Assembly (NCBI GenBank): GCA_004212795.1
Contig: SHBR01000002.1
Location: 1-64,000, forward strand
Origin: Candidatus Thioglobus sp.
Lineage (GTDB): Bacteria; Pseudomonadota; Gammaproteobacteria; Arenicellales; UBA868
Direction: 5' to 3'
Length of the DNA: 64,000 nt
In this document: piece by piece, positions 53,853 through 63,572 of the stretch
Position numbering within the stretch: the first letter of the stretch is position 1
Layout of the letters: every line of letters starts with the position of its first letter
Position numbers and translations under genes: made by a program
Notes under the pieces: model-generated
Databases searched by the model: none
What the model saw: the letters and a program-made list of their open reading frames with translations, nothing else
What the model was told of the DNA's origin: nothing

Positions 53853-53990
53853 TTTGAAAACCGTCCCGGAATATAGAAACAAATCCTGAACCCTAGATGC
53901 CTGATTTATTGAGGTCGGGACACCAAAACGCGATTTGACCGTTACGGGAGGCTGTATCTATTCCGTTTTTTTAAACAAGAGCGGTAAAAC

Positions 53991-55109
53991 CTATCGGATT
54001 TCACAAACCAAAGGTCCGAGGACGTCCATCAAAGGCTCGACTCCCAATCCCGGCGCTGATGGTGCAGCCATGTAACCACGCCCCATCTCGGGACCCCCCT
54101 CAGCAATCGCTCGACTCGCGTATTCGTGGAACGCGGACGACTGAAAATGAAAGGCCGGCGGGGTCGACTGGGCGAGATGAGCAATTGCTGATGTGGCGAT
54201 CTCCCCGCCCCAACTGTCTTCAATCGTCATCACAATACCAAGATGAACACATAAATCTCGAACCTGACGCGCGCGGGTAAGACCGCCCATCCGATTGATC
54301 TTGAGATTAATCAGATCCATCGCGTTATCCTGAAATCCGCGCAACAAAACCGCCAATCCATCCATGCATTCATCCAGAATGAAGGGCAGATCGGTATGTT
54401 GGCGCACCGCAAAGCATTCCTCATAACTTAGACAAGGCTGCTCTATAAAGCATGACAGCTGTTGCTCCTGAAACATTTGCTGAACTGCACCCACAACACG
54501 CAAAGCCTCATGCTGCTTCCACCCAGTGTTTGCATCTGCATCCACAACATCACCTGGCTGCATGACATCAAGAATTTGCCGAAAGCGCTCGATATCCGTA
54601 TCCGGATTTTCTCCAACCTTTATCTGAAAATGATCAAAACCTTGTTCTCGATACTCTACAAACCGGTCAGCCATCAGTTTAGGGTCCGCGCGAGGAACAA
54701 CTTTAAAAAGGGTGACCTGCTCCTGTAGTTTGCCGCCCAGTAACTGATAAGCCGGCAGGCCCGTGGCTTTACCTAGAATATCCCAGCAGGCCATATCGAT
54801 AGCCGACTTGACATACGGATGCCCCTTTAACAACTCATCCATCTTCAGGTTAATGCTGTCGAGATGGGTGGGATCCTCGCCAATCAGGCCAGGTGCCAGT
54901 ATGGAGACCCCCGTTCGCACCCCCTCAGCATACGCCGCCAAATACGAAGGGCCCAGTGGACAACTTTCTCCGACACCGGTTATTCCTTCATCGGTGTCCA
55001 CCAAAACCACAGTGCTATCGAATGATGAAAATGATTGGGTCGACCAACTATACGATCCTTCTTTCATCGGCAAATCGACCTGGAAAACCCGGATTCTAGA
55101 AATTTTCAT
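53991..55109 (-). CDS. Enolase-superfamily enzyme (HpbD/cis-3-hydroxyproline dehydratase-like)
   Basis: Mandelate racemase/muconate lactonising enzyme of 372 aa. Catalytic Lys residues lie in FDHFQIKVGE and LINLKINRMGG; metal ligands are in VVDADANTGW, CFIEQPC and FILDECMD. The N-terminal pattern (DLPMKEGSY, GESCPLGPSY, LLKGHPYVKSAIDMACWD) resembles HpbD, the hydroxyproline-betaine epimerase, and cis-3-hydroxyproline dehydratases. An N-methylated proline-like substrate would fit the island. It is 41 bp downstream of a second enolase-superfamily gene. Confidence 0.82.
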   Translation of the reverse strand: MKISRIRVFQVDLPMKEGSYSWSTQSFSSFDSTVVLVDTDEGITGVGESCPLGPSYLAAYAEGVRTGVSILAPGLIGEDPTHLDSINLKMDELLKGHPYVKSAIDMACWDILGKATGLPAYQLLGGKLQEQVTLFKVVPRADPKLMADRFVEYREQGFDHFQIKVGENPDTDIERFRQILDVMQPGDVVDADANTGWKQHEALRVVGAVQQMFQEQQLSCFIEQPCLSYEECFAVRQHTDLPFILDECMDGLAVLLRGFQDNAMDLINLKINRMGGLTRARQVRDLCVHLGIVMTIEDSWGGEIATSAIAHLAQSTPPAFHFQSSAFHEYASRAIAEGGPEMGRGYMAAPSAPGLGVEPLMDVLGPLVCEIR

Positions 55110-55150
55110 AAGAGTAATCGCCCGCGCGGCCTAGAAGATAAATGAGTGCA

Positions 55151-56299
55151 TCAAGATGGATTATTGACTGCTACAGAATGCTCAACATGCCGCGCTTTCG
55201 CTTGGGCGAGAGCGTCAAGGTCCAGCTCAAACCCCAAACCAGGGGCGTCAATCGGTCCGAGTTTTGCCTCTGAGAGCGTGAGGCTTGGGCTGGCAATCAC
55301 ATCAGCAGTCAACAGGTGATTCATATACTGGTTTGCATCGTCAAGATTTGATATCGCCAAACCGGCGTGATGGGCAGCGCAGGTCGTGATTCCCGTTTCG
55401 TACAAACCGTGCAGACAGATATTCAGTCCGCCCTTTTTTGCCGCGTCTGCAGCTTTCATGAGAGGCCCGATACCACCCGTCTCATGAAGACCAAGCGTGA
55501 TGAGATCAGCAGCTTGCATCTGCGTGATCTGAAAAACATCATCTGCATTAAAAACGCTTTGATCCGCTGCGATCGGGATCGGGCTTGAATCCTTTATCTG
55601 CTTCAGAGCGCTTAGACTTCTGTGATCACAGGGTTGCTCAATCATTTCAGGATTAAACATTTTTAACCGATCAATCATGCGTCTTGCTGAAAGCACATCC
55701 CACGCCTCGTTCGGATCAAGCCGCAACCGAATATCCGGCCCCACCGCCTCACGCACCTGCCTGACAATCTCAAAATCAAGATCATCGCCACGACCGACCT
55801 TGCAGTAAATAGTGCGATGACCGCGTTGCACAAATGCGGTTGCATCCTTTGCGAGCGCCTCGGGTTCAGATCCCTGAATAAAACCAAAGTACTCCACATA
55901 CTCTCGCTGTGCACCACCGAGCAATTCGTAAACAGGACGATTCAGTACCTTTCCCTGTAGATCCCAGAGCGCCATCTCGAGCCCTGCCAATACCTGGCCG
56001 CCAAACCGGGGCGCACTACAATTGCCCCGAAACTGAAAAAGAGATTGATAACAGGTCGCCATCAAACGCTCGCGATCAAAAATCGACTCGCCCGTGATGT
56101 GCTTCGCAGCCTCTTTGACAAATGCCTGAACACCCGTCGCAGTGGGTGTGGCGAGGCACTCTCCGAAACCGACAAATTCGCTTTCTGTGCGAATCTCAAT
56201 CAATAGCACTTCTGCACCCAGGGTCACTCCCTGAGACCAGTAATACGGCTGGGAATACGGCACTAACAACGGCGTAATCAGTATTTCCCTAATTTTCAT
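55151..56299 (-). CDS. Enolase-superfamily enzyme (MR/MLE)
   Basis: Second mandelate racemase/muconate lactonising enzyme, 382 aa, only distantly like its neighbour. Catalytic Lys is in RTIYCKVGRGD, metal ligands in RLRLDPNEAW, EMIEQPC and IPIAADQSV. The second-base position reads LITLGLHETGG, with no Lys, and the later GLYETG suggests a different acid/base set. Dehydratase, racemase or cycloisomerase cannot be told apart. It is the first gene of a two-gene operon, divergent from the ABC transporter across 197 bp. Confidence 0.82.
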   Translation of the reverse strand: MKIREILITPLLVPYSQPYYWSQGVTLGAEVLLIEIRTESEFVGFGECLATPTATGVQAFVKEAAKHITGESIFDRERLMATCYQSLFQFRGNCSAPRFGGQVLAGLEMALWDLQGKVLNRPVYELLGGAQREYVEYFGFIQGSEPEALAKDATAFVQRGHRTIYCKVGRGDDLDFEIVRQVREAVGPDIRLRLDPNEAWDVLSARRMIDRLKMFNPEMIEQPCDHRSLSALKQIKDSSPIPIAADQSVFNADDVFQITQMQAADLITLGLHETGGIGPLMKAADAAKKGGLNICLHGLYETGITTCAAHHAGLAISNLDDANQYMNHLLTADVIASPSLTLSEAKLGPIDAPGLGFELDLDALAQAKARHVEHSVAVNNPS

Positions 56300-56496
56300 T
56301 GAGATAGCTCAAAAGCATGCGCGGCGACTAATAAATAAAAAGTGGCGTCCTGACGTAAGTATAAGGTCTTTCAAGCACGGTGAAATCTTGAATTTTAATT
56401 TCAATGCGGTAGCATGGTCGCATCACTCGGGCCTCTCAGAGGCCATATCAATTTAATAAGAGTGGTTAGATTAATCAACATTTCGGAGGAGCAAGG

Positions 56497-58113
56497 ATGA
56501 AAAAATCGAAGATCGAACAGATCATTCACCAGGATATTATCCTGAAGCAAGCACTAAGCGACCCTCGCGTCACGCGCAGAGATTTTCTGGCCTTTACGGG
56601 AGCGATGGGCATGACCGCCACAATGGGCGGAGCGCTTTGGTCGAACAGGGCATTAGCCGCTACGCCTAAAAGAGGCGGACATATGGTGTCCGGCCTAAAC
56701 GATGCCAACACCGGCGACTCCCTCGACTGCGGACTGTTTAACGCAACCTACATGATCTGTATCAGTCGCGCATTCCGTGACAGCTTGGTAAACGTCGGCC
56801 AGGACAACAGTATGGAACCGGCACTTGCTGAAAGCTGGGAAGCGAGCCCCGATGCAAAAGTCTGGCGCTTCAATATTCGCCAAGGCGTCGAGTTTCACAA
56901 CGGCAAGTCCCTGACAACCGATGATGTCGTCGCTTCGATCAACAAACACCGGGGCGAAGATTCAACTTCTTACGCCAAAGGCGTGTTCTCAGGGATCAGC
57001 GATGTTCGGGTGGATGGAAATACCGTTGTTGTTGAATTGGCTGATGGCAACGCAGACGCTCCTGCTTTATTTACGGATTATCACTTCAACATTATGCCGT
57101 CTAAAGACGGTGTCGCAGAATCTCTCTCAAGCGCGGGCACAGGACCCTACCTACTTAAAGAATACAATCCCGGGGTCAAGACCGTACTAGAGCGCAACCC
57201 AAACACCTGGCATCCTGATGGCGGCGCACTGGCGGACTCCCATGAGGTTCTCGCGATTCTGGATGATACGGCTCGGCAGAGTGCGCTCATCAGTGGATCC
57301 GTCGATGTGATTAACCGACCCGCCCTAAAAGGTATTGCACGACTTAAAAATGTGAAGGGCGTCAATATCGTCGATGTGGCCAGTAACCTAGCATTTACCC
57401 ATCCCATGCGCATGGATGTAACGCCATTCGACAACATGGATTTCCGAACAGCCTTGAAACTCTCAACACCGCGACAGGAATTCATCGACAAAGTCTTGTT
57501 TGGATACGGTGCGATCGGTAACGATCAACCGCTCGGCCCTGGGTTCGGCAGCTACGATGCGGACCTCAACGTTGAATATGATCTCGACAAGGCCAAGCAT
57601 CATCTCAAGAAGTCCGGACATGAAGGCGTCACAATTGACCTCAGCGCATCCAATACTTCTTATGGTGGCGCGATGGATGCCGCGCAGTTGTTCCAGCAGC
57701 ACTGGGCGAAGATAGGTGTCAACACTAACATTATTCAGGAACCACAAGATGGCTACTGGAATAACGTATGGAATGTAAAGCCATTTTGCACATGTTATTG
57801 GGGTGCCCGTCCGGTTGAGGACATGATTCTTTCAATTGCTTACCTGTCCTCATCTCCGTGGAATGACACGGTCATCAAGAACGACCGGGTGGACGAGCTT
57901 GTTGTCGCAGCCCGAGGAGAACTTGATGCCGCAAAACGAAAAGCAATGTATCAAGAAGTCCAGCACATCATTTCCAAAGAAGGTGGAACTATTATTCCTG
58001 CTTTTGGTACGGACGTTGCCGCGACTCGCGACACCGTGGGCGTCGGCGATCAGATCGGCGGCGGTTGGGAAATGGACGGAGGTCATTACCTCAAGCGTTG
58101 GTGGAAAGCATAG
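56497..58113 (+). CDS. Oligopeptide-type ABC substrate-binding protein (Tat-exported)
   Basis: Periplasmic binding protein of 538 aa of the SBP_bac_5 (DppA/OppA) family. Near residues 26-58 it has a twin-arginine signal TRRDFLAFTGAMGMTA with a hydrophobic core ending RALAA. KVWRFNIRQGVEFHNGKSL and GTGPYLLKEYNPG are family segments. ATG 56497 has a strong GGAGGAG ribosome site. It is followed by a terminator, then the permease genes. It could bind peptides, amines or betaine-type ligands; with the enolase genes divergent to it the ligand may be their substrate. Confidence 0.87.
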   Translation: MKKSKIEQIIHQDIILKQALSDPRVTRRDFLAFTGAMGMTATMGGALWSNRALAATPKRGGHMVSGLNDANTGDSLDCGLFNATYMICISRAFRDSLVNVGQDNSMEPALAESWEASPDAKVWRFNIRQGVEFHNGKSLTTDDVVASINKHRGEDSTSYAKGVFSGISDVRVDGNTVVVELADGNADAPALFTDYHFNIMPSKDGVAESLSSAGTGPYLLKEYNPGVKTVLERNPNTWHPDGGALADSHEVLAILDDTARQSALISGSVDVINRPALKGIARLKNVKGVNIVDVASNLAFTHPMRMDVTPFDNMDFRTALKLSTPRQEFIDKVLFGYGAIGNDQPLGPGFGSYDADLNVEYDLDKAKHHLKKSGHEGVTIDLSASNTSYGGAMDAAQLFQQHWAKIGVNTNIIQEPQDGYWNNVWNVKPFCTCYWGARPVEDMILSIAYLSSSPWNDTVIKNDRVDELVVAARGELDAAKRKAMYQEVQHIISKEGGTIIPAFGTDVAATRDTVGVGDQIGGGWEMDGGHYLKRWWKA

Positions 58114-58138
58114 TAATCTGAATCTAGGTTACTAACTG

Positions 58139-58168
58139 AATAAGCGGCCTTCGGGCCGCTTATTTTTT
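58139..58168 (+). terminator. Terminator between SBP and permease genes
   Basis: Perfect 11-bp stem AATAAGCGGCC (58139-58149) / GGCCGCTTATT (58154-58164) with a stable TTCG tetraloop, ending in a U-run (ATTTTTTC). It lies 25 bp after the SBP stop and 130 bp before the first permease start. Partial termination would leave the binding protein in excess over the membrane parts, a common design in binding-protein operons. Confidence 0.9.
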
Positions 58169-58226
58169 CATTGAGCAGGGTATAACCAGTATCTTCAGTC
58201 CGAACAGGCGAAAACAGAAGATTGAA

Positions 58227-58273
58227 AACTCAATATACAAACTGAGTTGATCTGCGCTACAGTGTTGATCAAC
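58227..58273. promoter_or_regulatory. Inverted and direct repeats before the permease genes
   Basis: AACTCA (58227-58232) and TGAGTT (58243-58248) form a 6-bp inverted repeat; GTTGATC occurs at 58246-58252 and again at 58264-58270, the second inside the palindrome GTTGATCAAC (58264-58273). These lie in the gap between the terminator and ATG 58301 and could be a regulator site for a second promoter. Sequence alone cannot show this. Confidence 0.3.
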
Positions 58274-58300
58274 GAATGAAGATGTAAGCGTTAAAAGATA

Positions 58301-59257
58301 ATGAATAGAATTCTTCTCATGATTTTGCAGCGATTCGGTCTTGGGCTGCTGACGCTTTTTGTGGTTTCTATTATTATTTTTGTTGGCGTTGAGTTTCTGC
58401 CCGGCGATATTGCAGAAGCACTGTTAGGACAAGGCGCCAGTCCTGAGAACGTTGCTGCCTTGCGCCATGAACTGGGTCTCGATCGTCCAGCTCATATTCG
58501 CTATATCGACTGGTGGGCCGGCGTTTTACAGGGCGATCTGGGGACTTCGCTCGCAAACCGGCGTGATATCGCGGAACTTATTACGTTCCGTTTGTCCAAT
58601 ACCCTTTTTCTGGCCCTAACCGCCGCCGCAATCTCCGTTCCGCTCGCAATTCTTTTTGGTATTTTAGCGGCTCTCTATCGAAACAGTGCCTACGACCGAT
58701 CGGTCAATGTCATCACGTTAGGTGCCGTATCCGCGCCGGAATTCTTAACCGCCTATGTACTTATTCTTTACTTTTCCGTAAAACTGGGATGGTTTCCAAG
58801 CCTTTCAAATATTGATCAAGACACCTCGTTTATTGACAAGTTACATCAGGTGGCACTCCCTGCGATTACGCTGATGGGGGTAATTTTGGCCTACATGATG
58901 CGAATGGTTAGAGCTTCCATTATTAATCTGCTGGCGAGCGCCTATATCGAAATGGCGCACCTAAAAGGAATGCCTAAATTTCGGGTCATTGTTAAACATG
59001 CATTACCTAACGCATGGGCACCTATTGCCAACATCATTGCCATTAGTCTTGCCTACCTGGTTGTGGGCGTAGTGGTTGTGGAGGTCGTCTTTATCTATCC
59101 GGGCCTTGGTCAATTAATGGTCGATTCAGTTTCAAATCGTGATATCCCGGTAGTCCAGGCCTGCAGCATGATCTTTGCCGGCACCTATATCTTGCTTAAT
59201 CTAACCGCTGATATTGTTTCGATCTGTACCAACCCCAGACTACTGCACCCCAAATGA
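58301..59257 (+). CDS. Oligopeptide-type ABC permease (DppB family)
   Basis: Inner-membrane protein of 318 aa with about six membrane segments. GLGLLTLFVVSIIIFVGVEFLPGD near residue 10 is the typical first helix and LRHELGLDRP the standard loop. The EAA loop is YIEMAHLKGMPKFRVIVKHALPNAW. Its stop overlaps the next start by 4 bp (ATGA). The C-terminal end after the last helix (ICTNPRLLHPK) is short but within family range. It pairs with the DppC-type protein. Confidence 0.9.
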   Translation: MNRILLMILQRFGLGLLTLFVVSIIIFVGVEFLPGDIAEALLGQGASPENVAALRHELGLDRPAHIRYIDWWAGVLQGDLGTSLANRRDIAELITFRLSNTLFLALTAAAISVPLAILFGILAALYRNSAYDRSVNVITLGAVSAPEFLTAYVLILYFSVKLGWFPSLSNIDQDTSFIDKLHQVALPAITLMGVILAYMMRMVRASIINLLASAYIEMAHLKGMPKFRVIVKHALPNAWAPIANIIAISLAYLVVGVVVVEVVFIYPGLGQLMVDSVSNRDIPVVQACSMIFAGTYILLNLTADIVSICTNPRLLHPK

Positions 59258-60147
59258 GTAGCAATGACATATCGCCACTTGAGGCGCAGGTGAATCGACC
59301 CCAAAGAACCCGTTTGCAAAATGCGTTGCGGGAAATTCTTAAAGCTCCCATTACTGCAAAGTTTGGCATGCTGGTGATTTTGACCTACGGTTTTGTGGCT
59401 ATTTTTGCCCCTTTCTTAACACCCTACAGCGAGACTGAAATTGTTGGCCCTGAATTTGACGTCTGGGGTGATGAATTTATTCTCGGCACAGATGGCTTGG
59501 GCCGAGATATGCTGACACGACTACTGTTTGGCGCTCGTAATACAGTGGGTATCGCCTTTATTACAACCGTGCTTGCATTTGTGATCGGTGGCATTATGGG
59601 CCTGCTCGCAGCGATCTACACGGGATGGTTTGATCAGATCGCAAGTCGCGTTGTGGATGTGTTGATGGCAATTCCTCAGTTGATTTTTGCCCTGATGTTG
59701 CTGACTATCTTTGGTACTTCAATTCCGATTCTAATTATTGTCATTGCGACTCTTGACGCCACCCGAATTTTTCGCGTCACTCGAGCCGTAAGTCTCAACG
59801 TCGTTGTCTTGGATTATTTTGAGGCGGCTCGGCTACGCGGAGAGCGAATTTTCTGGCTTTGCATCCGCGAGATTTTGCCGAATATTACTGCGCCTTTACT
59901 GGCCGAATTTGGACTCCGATTCTGCTTTGTTTTTTTAATGATTGCAGCACTCAGTTTTCTTGGACTCGGCATTCAGCCTCCCACTGCAGACTGGGGCTCG
60001 ATGGTTCGTGAAAACGCGGTCCTGATCACTTATGGTGACATCACTCCAATCCTACCGGCGATTGCGATTGCAATCCTCACACTAGGCGTTAACTTTCTAG
60101 TGGACTGGTTCTTGCATAAATCGAGTGGGCTCAAAGATGGTCATTAA
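59254..60147 (+). CDS. Oligopeptide-type ABC permease (DppC family)
   Basis: Inner-membrane protein of 297 aa with about six membrane segments and the DppC N-terminal domain. FILGTDGLGRDMLTRLLFGAR near residues 75-95 is the hallmark of DppC, and YFEAARLRGERIFWLCIREILPN is the EAA loop. SFLGLGIQPPTADWGSMV is also conserved. It overlaps the DppB-type gene by 4 bp and precedes the ATPase by 24 bp. Confidence 0.91.
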   Translation: MSSNDISPLEAQVNRPQRTRLQNALREILKAPITAKFGMLVILTYGFVAIFAPFLTPYSETEIVGPEFDVWGDEFILGTDGLGRDMLTRLLFGARNTVGIAFITTVLAFVIGGIMGLLAAIYTGWFDQIASRVVDVLMAIPQLIFALMLLTIFGTSIPILIIVIATLDATRIFRVTRAVSLNVVVLDYFEAARLRGERIFWLCIREILPNITAPLLAEFGLRFCFVFLMIAALSFLGLGIQPPTADWGSMVRENAVLITYGDITPILPAIAIAILTLGVNFLVDWFLHKSSGLKDGH

Positions 60148-60171
60148 ACTTTCGCGTCGCCAGGCACACTC

Positions 60172-61812
60172 ATGAACGATCCTTTACTCGAAATCCGAAA
60201 TCTTCAGATCGATGGTGAAAGCGATGAGATTTGGCATGAGATCATCAAGGGAATTGACCTCAATCTTGATCGAGGCGAAGTGTTGGGCCTTATCGGGGAA
60301 TCGGGTGCCGGCAAGTCTACGCTTGGCCTCGCCGCCATGAATTTTGTCAGGCCCGGTTGCCGTATTCGAGGGGGTTCCATTCGTTTCGATGGTCAAGAGC
60401 TTACTGAGCAATCTGAATTAACCTTAAGAAAATTAAGGGGTGTGCGTATTGCCTACGTTGCCCAAAGCGCGGCAGCCTCCTTTAACCCTGCCCACCAACT
60501 GATCGATCAATTCTCTGAAATTCCTGTGGTTCATGGCGTTAAAAGTCGGCGCGAGGCAGAGAAAGACGCCAAGGATCTTTACAGTCGAGTCCTGCTCCCA
60601 GATCCCGACGGTATTGGCTATCGCTACCCGCATCAGGTGTCGGGGGGGCAATTGCAGCGAGCCATGACCGCAATGGCATTATCCTGTCGGCCCGACCTCA
60701 TTATTTTCGACGAACCCACCACCGCGCTCGACGTCACAACACAAATTGAAGTCCTTACGACCATCCGGGATATTGTGCGCGAATTCAACACGGCCGCCAT
60801 TTATATTTCTCATGACCTTGCAGTTGTCGCTCAGATGGCTGATCGGATCATGGTGTTGCGCTATGGCGAGTTAGTCGAGGAAGCAACAACCCGCGAGATG
60901 ATGTCGAGCCCCAAAATGGAATACACAAAGTCATTATGGGCTGTTCGATCATTCAAAAAAGAAGCTGAGACGGTCGCAAGCGCGATGAGCCCAGTAGTCA
61001 AGGTGAATAGCGTAACCGCAGGATACGGATCAGAAGATATTCTCAAAGAGGTTTCTTTTGAAATTCATCGCGGACAAACGGTGGCCATCGTAGGTGAATC
61101 CGGGAGCGGAAAAAGCACGGCAGCGCGAGTCATTACGGGGTTGCTCCCGCCCCGCGTGGGCGATATTCAACTTAACGGCAAAATTCTGCCCAAAAGTTTT
61201 AAGGCACGAAACAAAGAGCAACTGCGCCATGTACAAATGATCTACCAGATGGCGGATACCGCGCTTAATCCACGCCAGCGTATTCGCAATATCATTGGCC
61301 GACCGCTGACCTTTTATCTGGGTCTTACCGGAAAACAAAAGGAAGCGCGCATTCGGGAACTCTTGTCACTGATCGAACTTGAACCCGATCTTTATATCGA
61401 CCGTTTTCCAGATGAACTCTCCGGCGGACAGAAGCAAAGGGTGAGTATCGCGCGCGCACTTGCAGCGGAGCCAGAGTTCATTATCTGCGACGAAGTCACA
61501 TCAGCGCTAGACCAACTGGTTGCCGAGGGCATTCTACGGCTATTGGATCGCCTACAGCGGGAGTTCAACCTTGCCTATATGTTTATCACGCACGATCTTG
61601 CCACGGTCAAAGCCATTGCTGATAACGTTGTAGTGATGCTGCAGGGCAAGATTGTTGAGCAAGGCTCAAAAACAGAAATATTTTCACCGCCACACCATGA
61701 CTATACCGAACTCCTATTGTCCTCAGTGCCTGAAATGGACCCCGACTGGCTTAACGAACTAATTGCCCATCGTGAGAAACATGGCGTAATGTCTTCGACA
61801 TCAATCTCCTGA
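60172..61812 (+). CDS. Fused double ABC ATPase (DppD-DppF type)
   Basis: Cytosolic ATPase of 546 aa with two nucleotide-binding domains. Domain 1 has GESGAGKS, signature VSGGQLQRAMTAMAL and Walker B DLIIFDEPTTALD; domain 2 has GESGSGKS, LSGGQKQRVSIARAL and EFIICDEVTSALD. VAQSAAASFNPAHQL is the usual Q-loop of the DppD part. It completes the importer. Convergent with the cupin gene. Confidence 0.92.
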   Translation: MNDPLLEIRNLQIDGESDEIWHEIIKGIDLNLDRGEVLGLIGESGAGKSTLGLAAMNFVRPGCRIRGGSIRFDGQELTEQSELTLRKLRGVRIAYVAQSAAASFNPAHQLIDQFSEIPVVHGVKSRREAEKDAKDLYSRVLLPDPDGIGYRYPHQVSGGQLQRAMTAMALSCRPDLIIFDEPTTALDVTTQIEVLTTIRDIVREFNTAAIYISHDLAVVAQMADRIMVLRYGELVEEATTREMMSSPKMEYTKSLWAVRSFKKEAETVASAMSPVVKVNSVTAGYGSEDILKEVSFEIHRGQTVAIVGESGSGKSTAARVITGLLPPRVGDIQLNGKILPKSFKARNKEQLRHVQMIYQMADTALNPRQRIRNIIGRPLTFYLGLTGKQKEARIRELLSLIELEPDLYIDRFPDELSGGQKQRVSIARALAAEPEFIICDEVTSALDQLVAEGILRLLDRLQREFNLAYMFITHDLATVKAIADNVVVMLQGKIVEQGSKTEIFSPPHHDYTELLLSSVPEMDPDWLNELIAHREKHGVMSSTSIS

Positions 61813-61868
61813 TTTATCAAAGATCAGTAATCCAAATCCGGCTTTACCCGTCTTTGTCAGGCTGCCTC

Positions 61869-62240
61869 TTATAAGTTTGATGTGTGGAATATTTTTGTCA
61901 CGGTTTCACGAATGTCCCATCTCACTCGCCGACCTTTACGAGTAAAAACGCTATCACCCGCCACACATTCAATCGACGCCTGCCCTTCCATGCTGAGCAT
62001 GACCCGACCAGCCGTTATCGTTTGCAACTCATCTCCCAATTCGTTGCAGTCGAATATACCCGGGGTGCACCGCCAGATCCCCGTTCGAGACAACCCATCT
62101 GGGCTTAAAAAATCAATCCGCCCGGATGCGCTAGGATGACCTGAAACAATTACATAGTCAGAAGCCTCGTTATCAAACGGCCATTCCTCTAGATCATTAA
62201 CATCTAATGTGTTTGGGTAATATTGAAAAGTCACTATCAA
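61869..62240 (-). CDS. Cupin-domain protein
   Basis: Single-domain beta-barrel protein of 123 aa of the cupin_3 type. SGRIDFLSPDGLSRTGIWRCTPGIFDCNE and GDSVFTRKGRRVRWDIRETVTKIFH match the small cupin group related to ureidoglycine aminohydrolase. The metal His residues of classic cupins are mostly missing, so an enzymatic role is uncertain. The start is TTG 62240 with GGAGA upstream. It might sense or modify a small amine or acid of the island. Confidence 0.72.
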   Translation of the reverse strand: MIVTFQYYPNTLDVNDLEEWPFDNEASDYVIVSGHPSASGRIDFLSPDGLSRTGIWRCTPGIFDCNELGDELQTITAGRVMLSMEGQASIECVAGDSVFTRKGRRVRWDIRETVTKIFHTSNL

Positions 62241-62472
62241 AAAATCTCCGTGAAATTAGCCAAGGCGCGTCTCAAAAACACGATACCATATCGAAAATAA
62301 TCAGTAAGAGTTTATTATTTACAGATCCATTCATTAAAAATGGGCGAGAGCCCACAAAATTTAATCTCTAAGAACGAATCACATTAACCAGAAAAATTAC
62401 GAATATGTCGTTCTATGACTTTTCTCTTTCGGGTTACTTGGTTCAAAATATACCAATCAATCGTAGGCGCTC

Positions 62473-63489
62473 ATGAGTTCAACGGAAAACACGAGTTTTA
62501 ATATTCGGGTGTCATCCACCGATGAGGTGTTTGAGGTTCCGGAAAATCGAACTATTCTTCATGTTTTATATGAGAATGGTTATGAAGTTCCGCTCGACTG
62601 CTCCAATGGCCGTTGCGGAACGTGTCGCACGCGCTATCTCTCTGGCGAGATCGATCATCGAGACACTGTGCTCGAAGACTCTGAGCGTTCCGAGTTTCTA
62701 ACGGTCTGCGTCTCGCGCGCGACTGGCGGAGAAGTCGTTCTTGATCTAGAGCCTCCGGTCGATTCTGCTCAACCCATCACTCGACCCATCGCGGTTGTTA
62801 ACGCGCCGGTGTGTGTTGCATGCCTAAATTGCGTTCGATTCTGCACGTTTGGCGCAGCCAAAATTGATAGTGGTCTGGTGGGGGTTGGCGGGATTCAAGG
62901 TGCCGCGATAGTTGATAAAGACTTATGCACGGGCTGTGGATTATGTGCCGCAGCTTGTCCTACCGGGGCAATCGAAATGAACGTCAATACTCATGACGTT
63001 GTTATTGATGCCATCGACCAGTTCAGTTCCGGACCGGCTTCTCAGCAAAATCAACTGAGTAAGACCCCGAACTCCCTGGTCATTTTTACCTGTCCGCAAT
63101 CTCGGCAGACCACACAAGAAGTTTGCGCTGGTGATTCCCGTACCAAAAAGACCGATGCTGCGACCCATGTTGTTGAAGTCCCCTGTTCCGGACGAGTCGA
63201 TACGCTCCAACTTATGCATGCTTTCGAGAAAGGCGCTGATGGGGTAATGGTGGTCGGGTGTCAGCCCGGGGAGTGTTACTTTAATACCGGAAATTTACAT
63301 GTGAAACAGCGGGTAGACCGTGTGTCACAATGGCTGGATAAATGCGGCCTTCATCATGACCGGGTCATGATGACTCACATCACGCCCGGCGATCACAAGG
63401 GACTTGCCAACGCCATCGACTCACTGGATGAAAAGACTCAAGCGCTCGGATTAACCCCGCTGCATCAAGTCGCGACTGACAGAACATAA
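62473..63489 (+). CDS. Fused 2Fe-2S / 2x4Fe-4S / MvhD-type iron-sulfur protein
   Basis: Electron-transfer protein of 338 aa in three parts. Residues about 8-95 are a plant-type ferredoxin with DCSNGRCGTCRTRY and a distant VCVSR Cys. Residues about 112-175 hold two 4Fe-4S sites, CVACLNCVRFC and CTGCGLCAAACPTG. Residues about 195-310 are a hydrogenase iron-sulfur subunit (MvhD/HdrA-associated) domain with FTCPQS, PCSGRVD and VVGCQPGECYFNTGN. MvhD links HdrA-type flavin bifurcation to electron donors. Next to the MetV-like gene it suggests a methyl-tetrahydrofolate oxidation module that continues beyond the window. Confidence 0.85.
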   Translation: MSSTENTSFNIRVSSTDEVFEVPENRTILHVLYENGYEVPLDCSNGRCGTCRTRYLSGEIDHRDTVLEDSERSEFLTVCVSRATGGEVVLDLEPPVDSAQPITRPIAVVNAPVCVACLNCVRFCTFGAAKIDSGLVGVGGIQGAAIVDKDLCTGCGLCAAACPTGAIEMNVNTHDVVIDAIDQFSSGPASQQNQLSKTPNSLVIFTCPQSRQTTQEVCAGDSRTKKTDAATHVVEVPCSGRVDTLQLMHAFEKGADGVMVVGCQPGECYFNTGNLHVKQRVDRVSQWLDKCGLHHDRVMMTHITPGDHKGLANAIDSLDEKTQALGLTPLHQVATDRT

Positions 63490-63572
63490 CCTCTTATTCG
63501 AGATGATTAAGTAACTCATATCACCACGCTATTCGACGAACTAGCTCACAAGTAAAATTTTCGAGAAAAATC

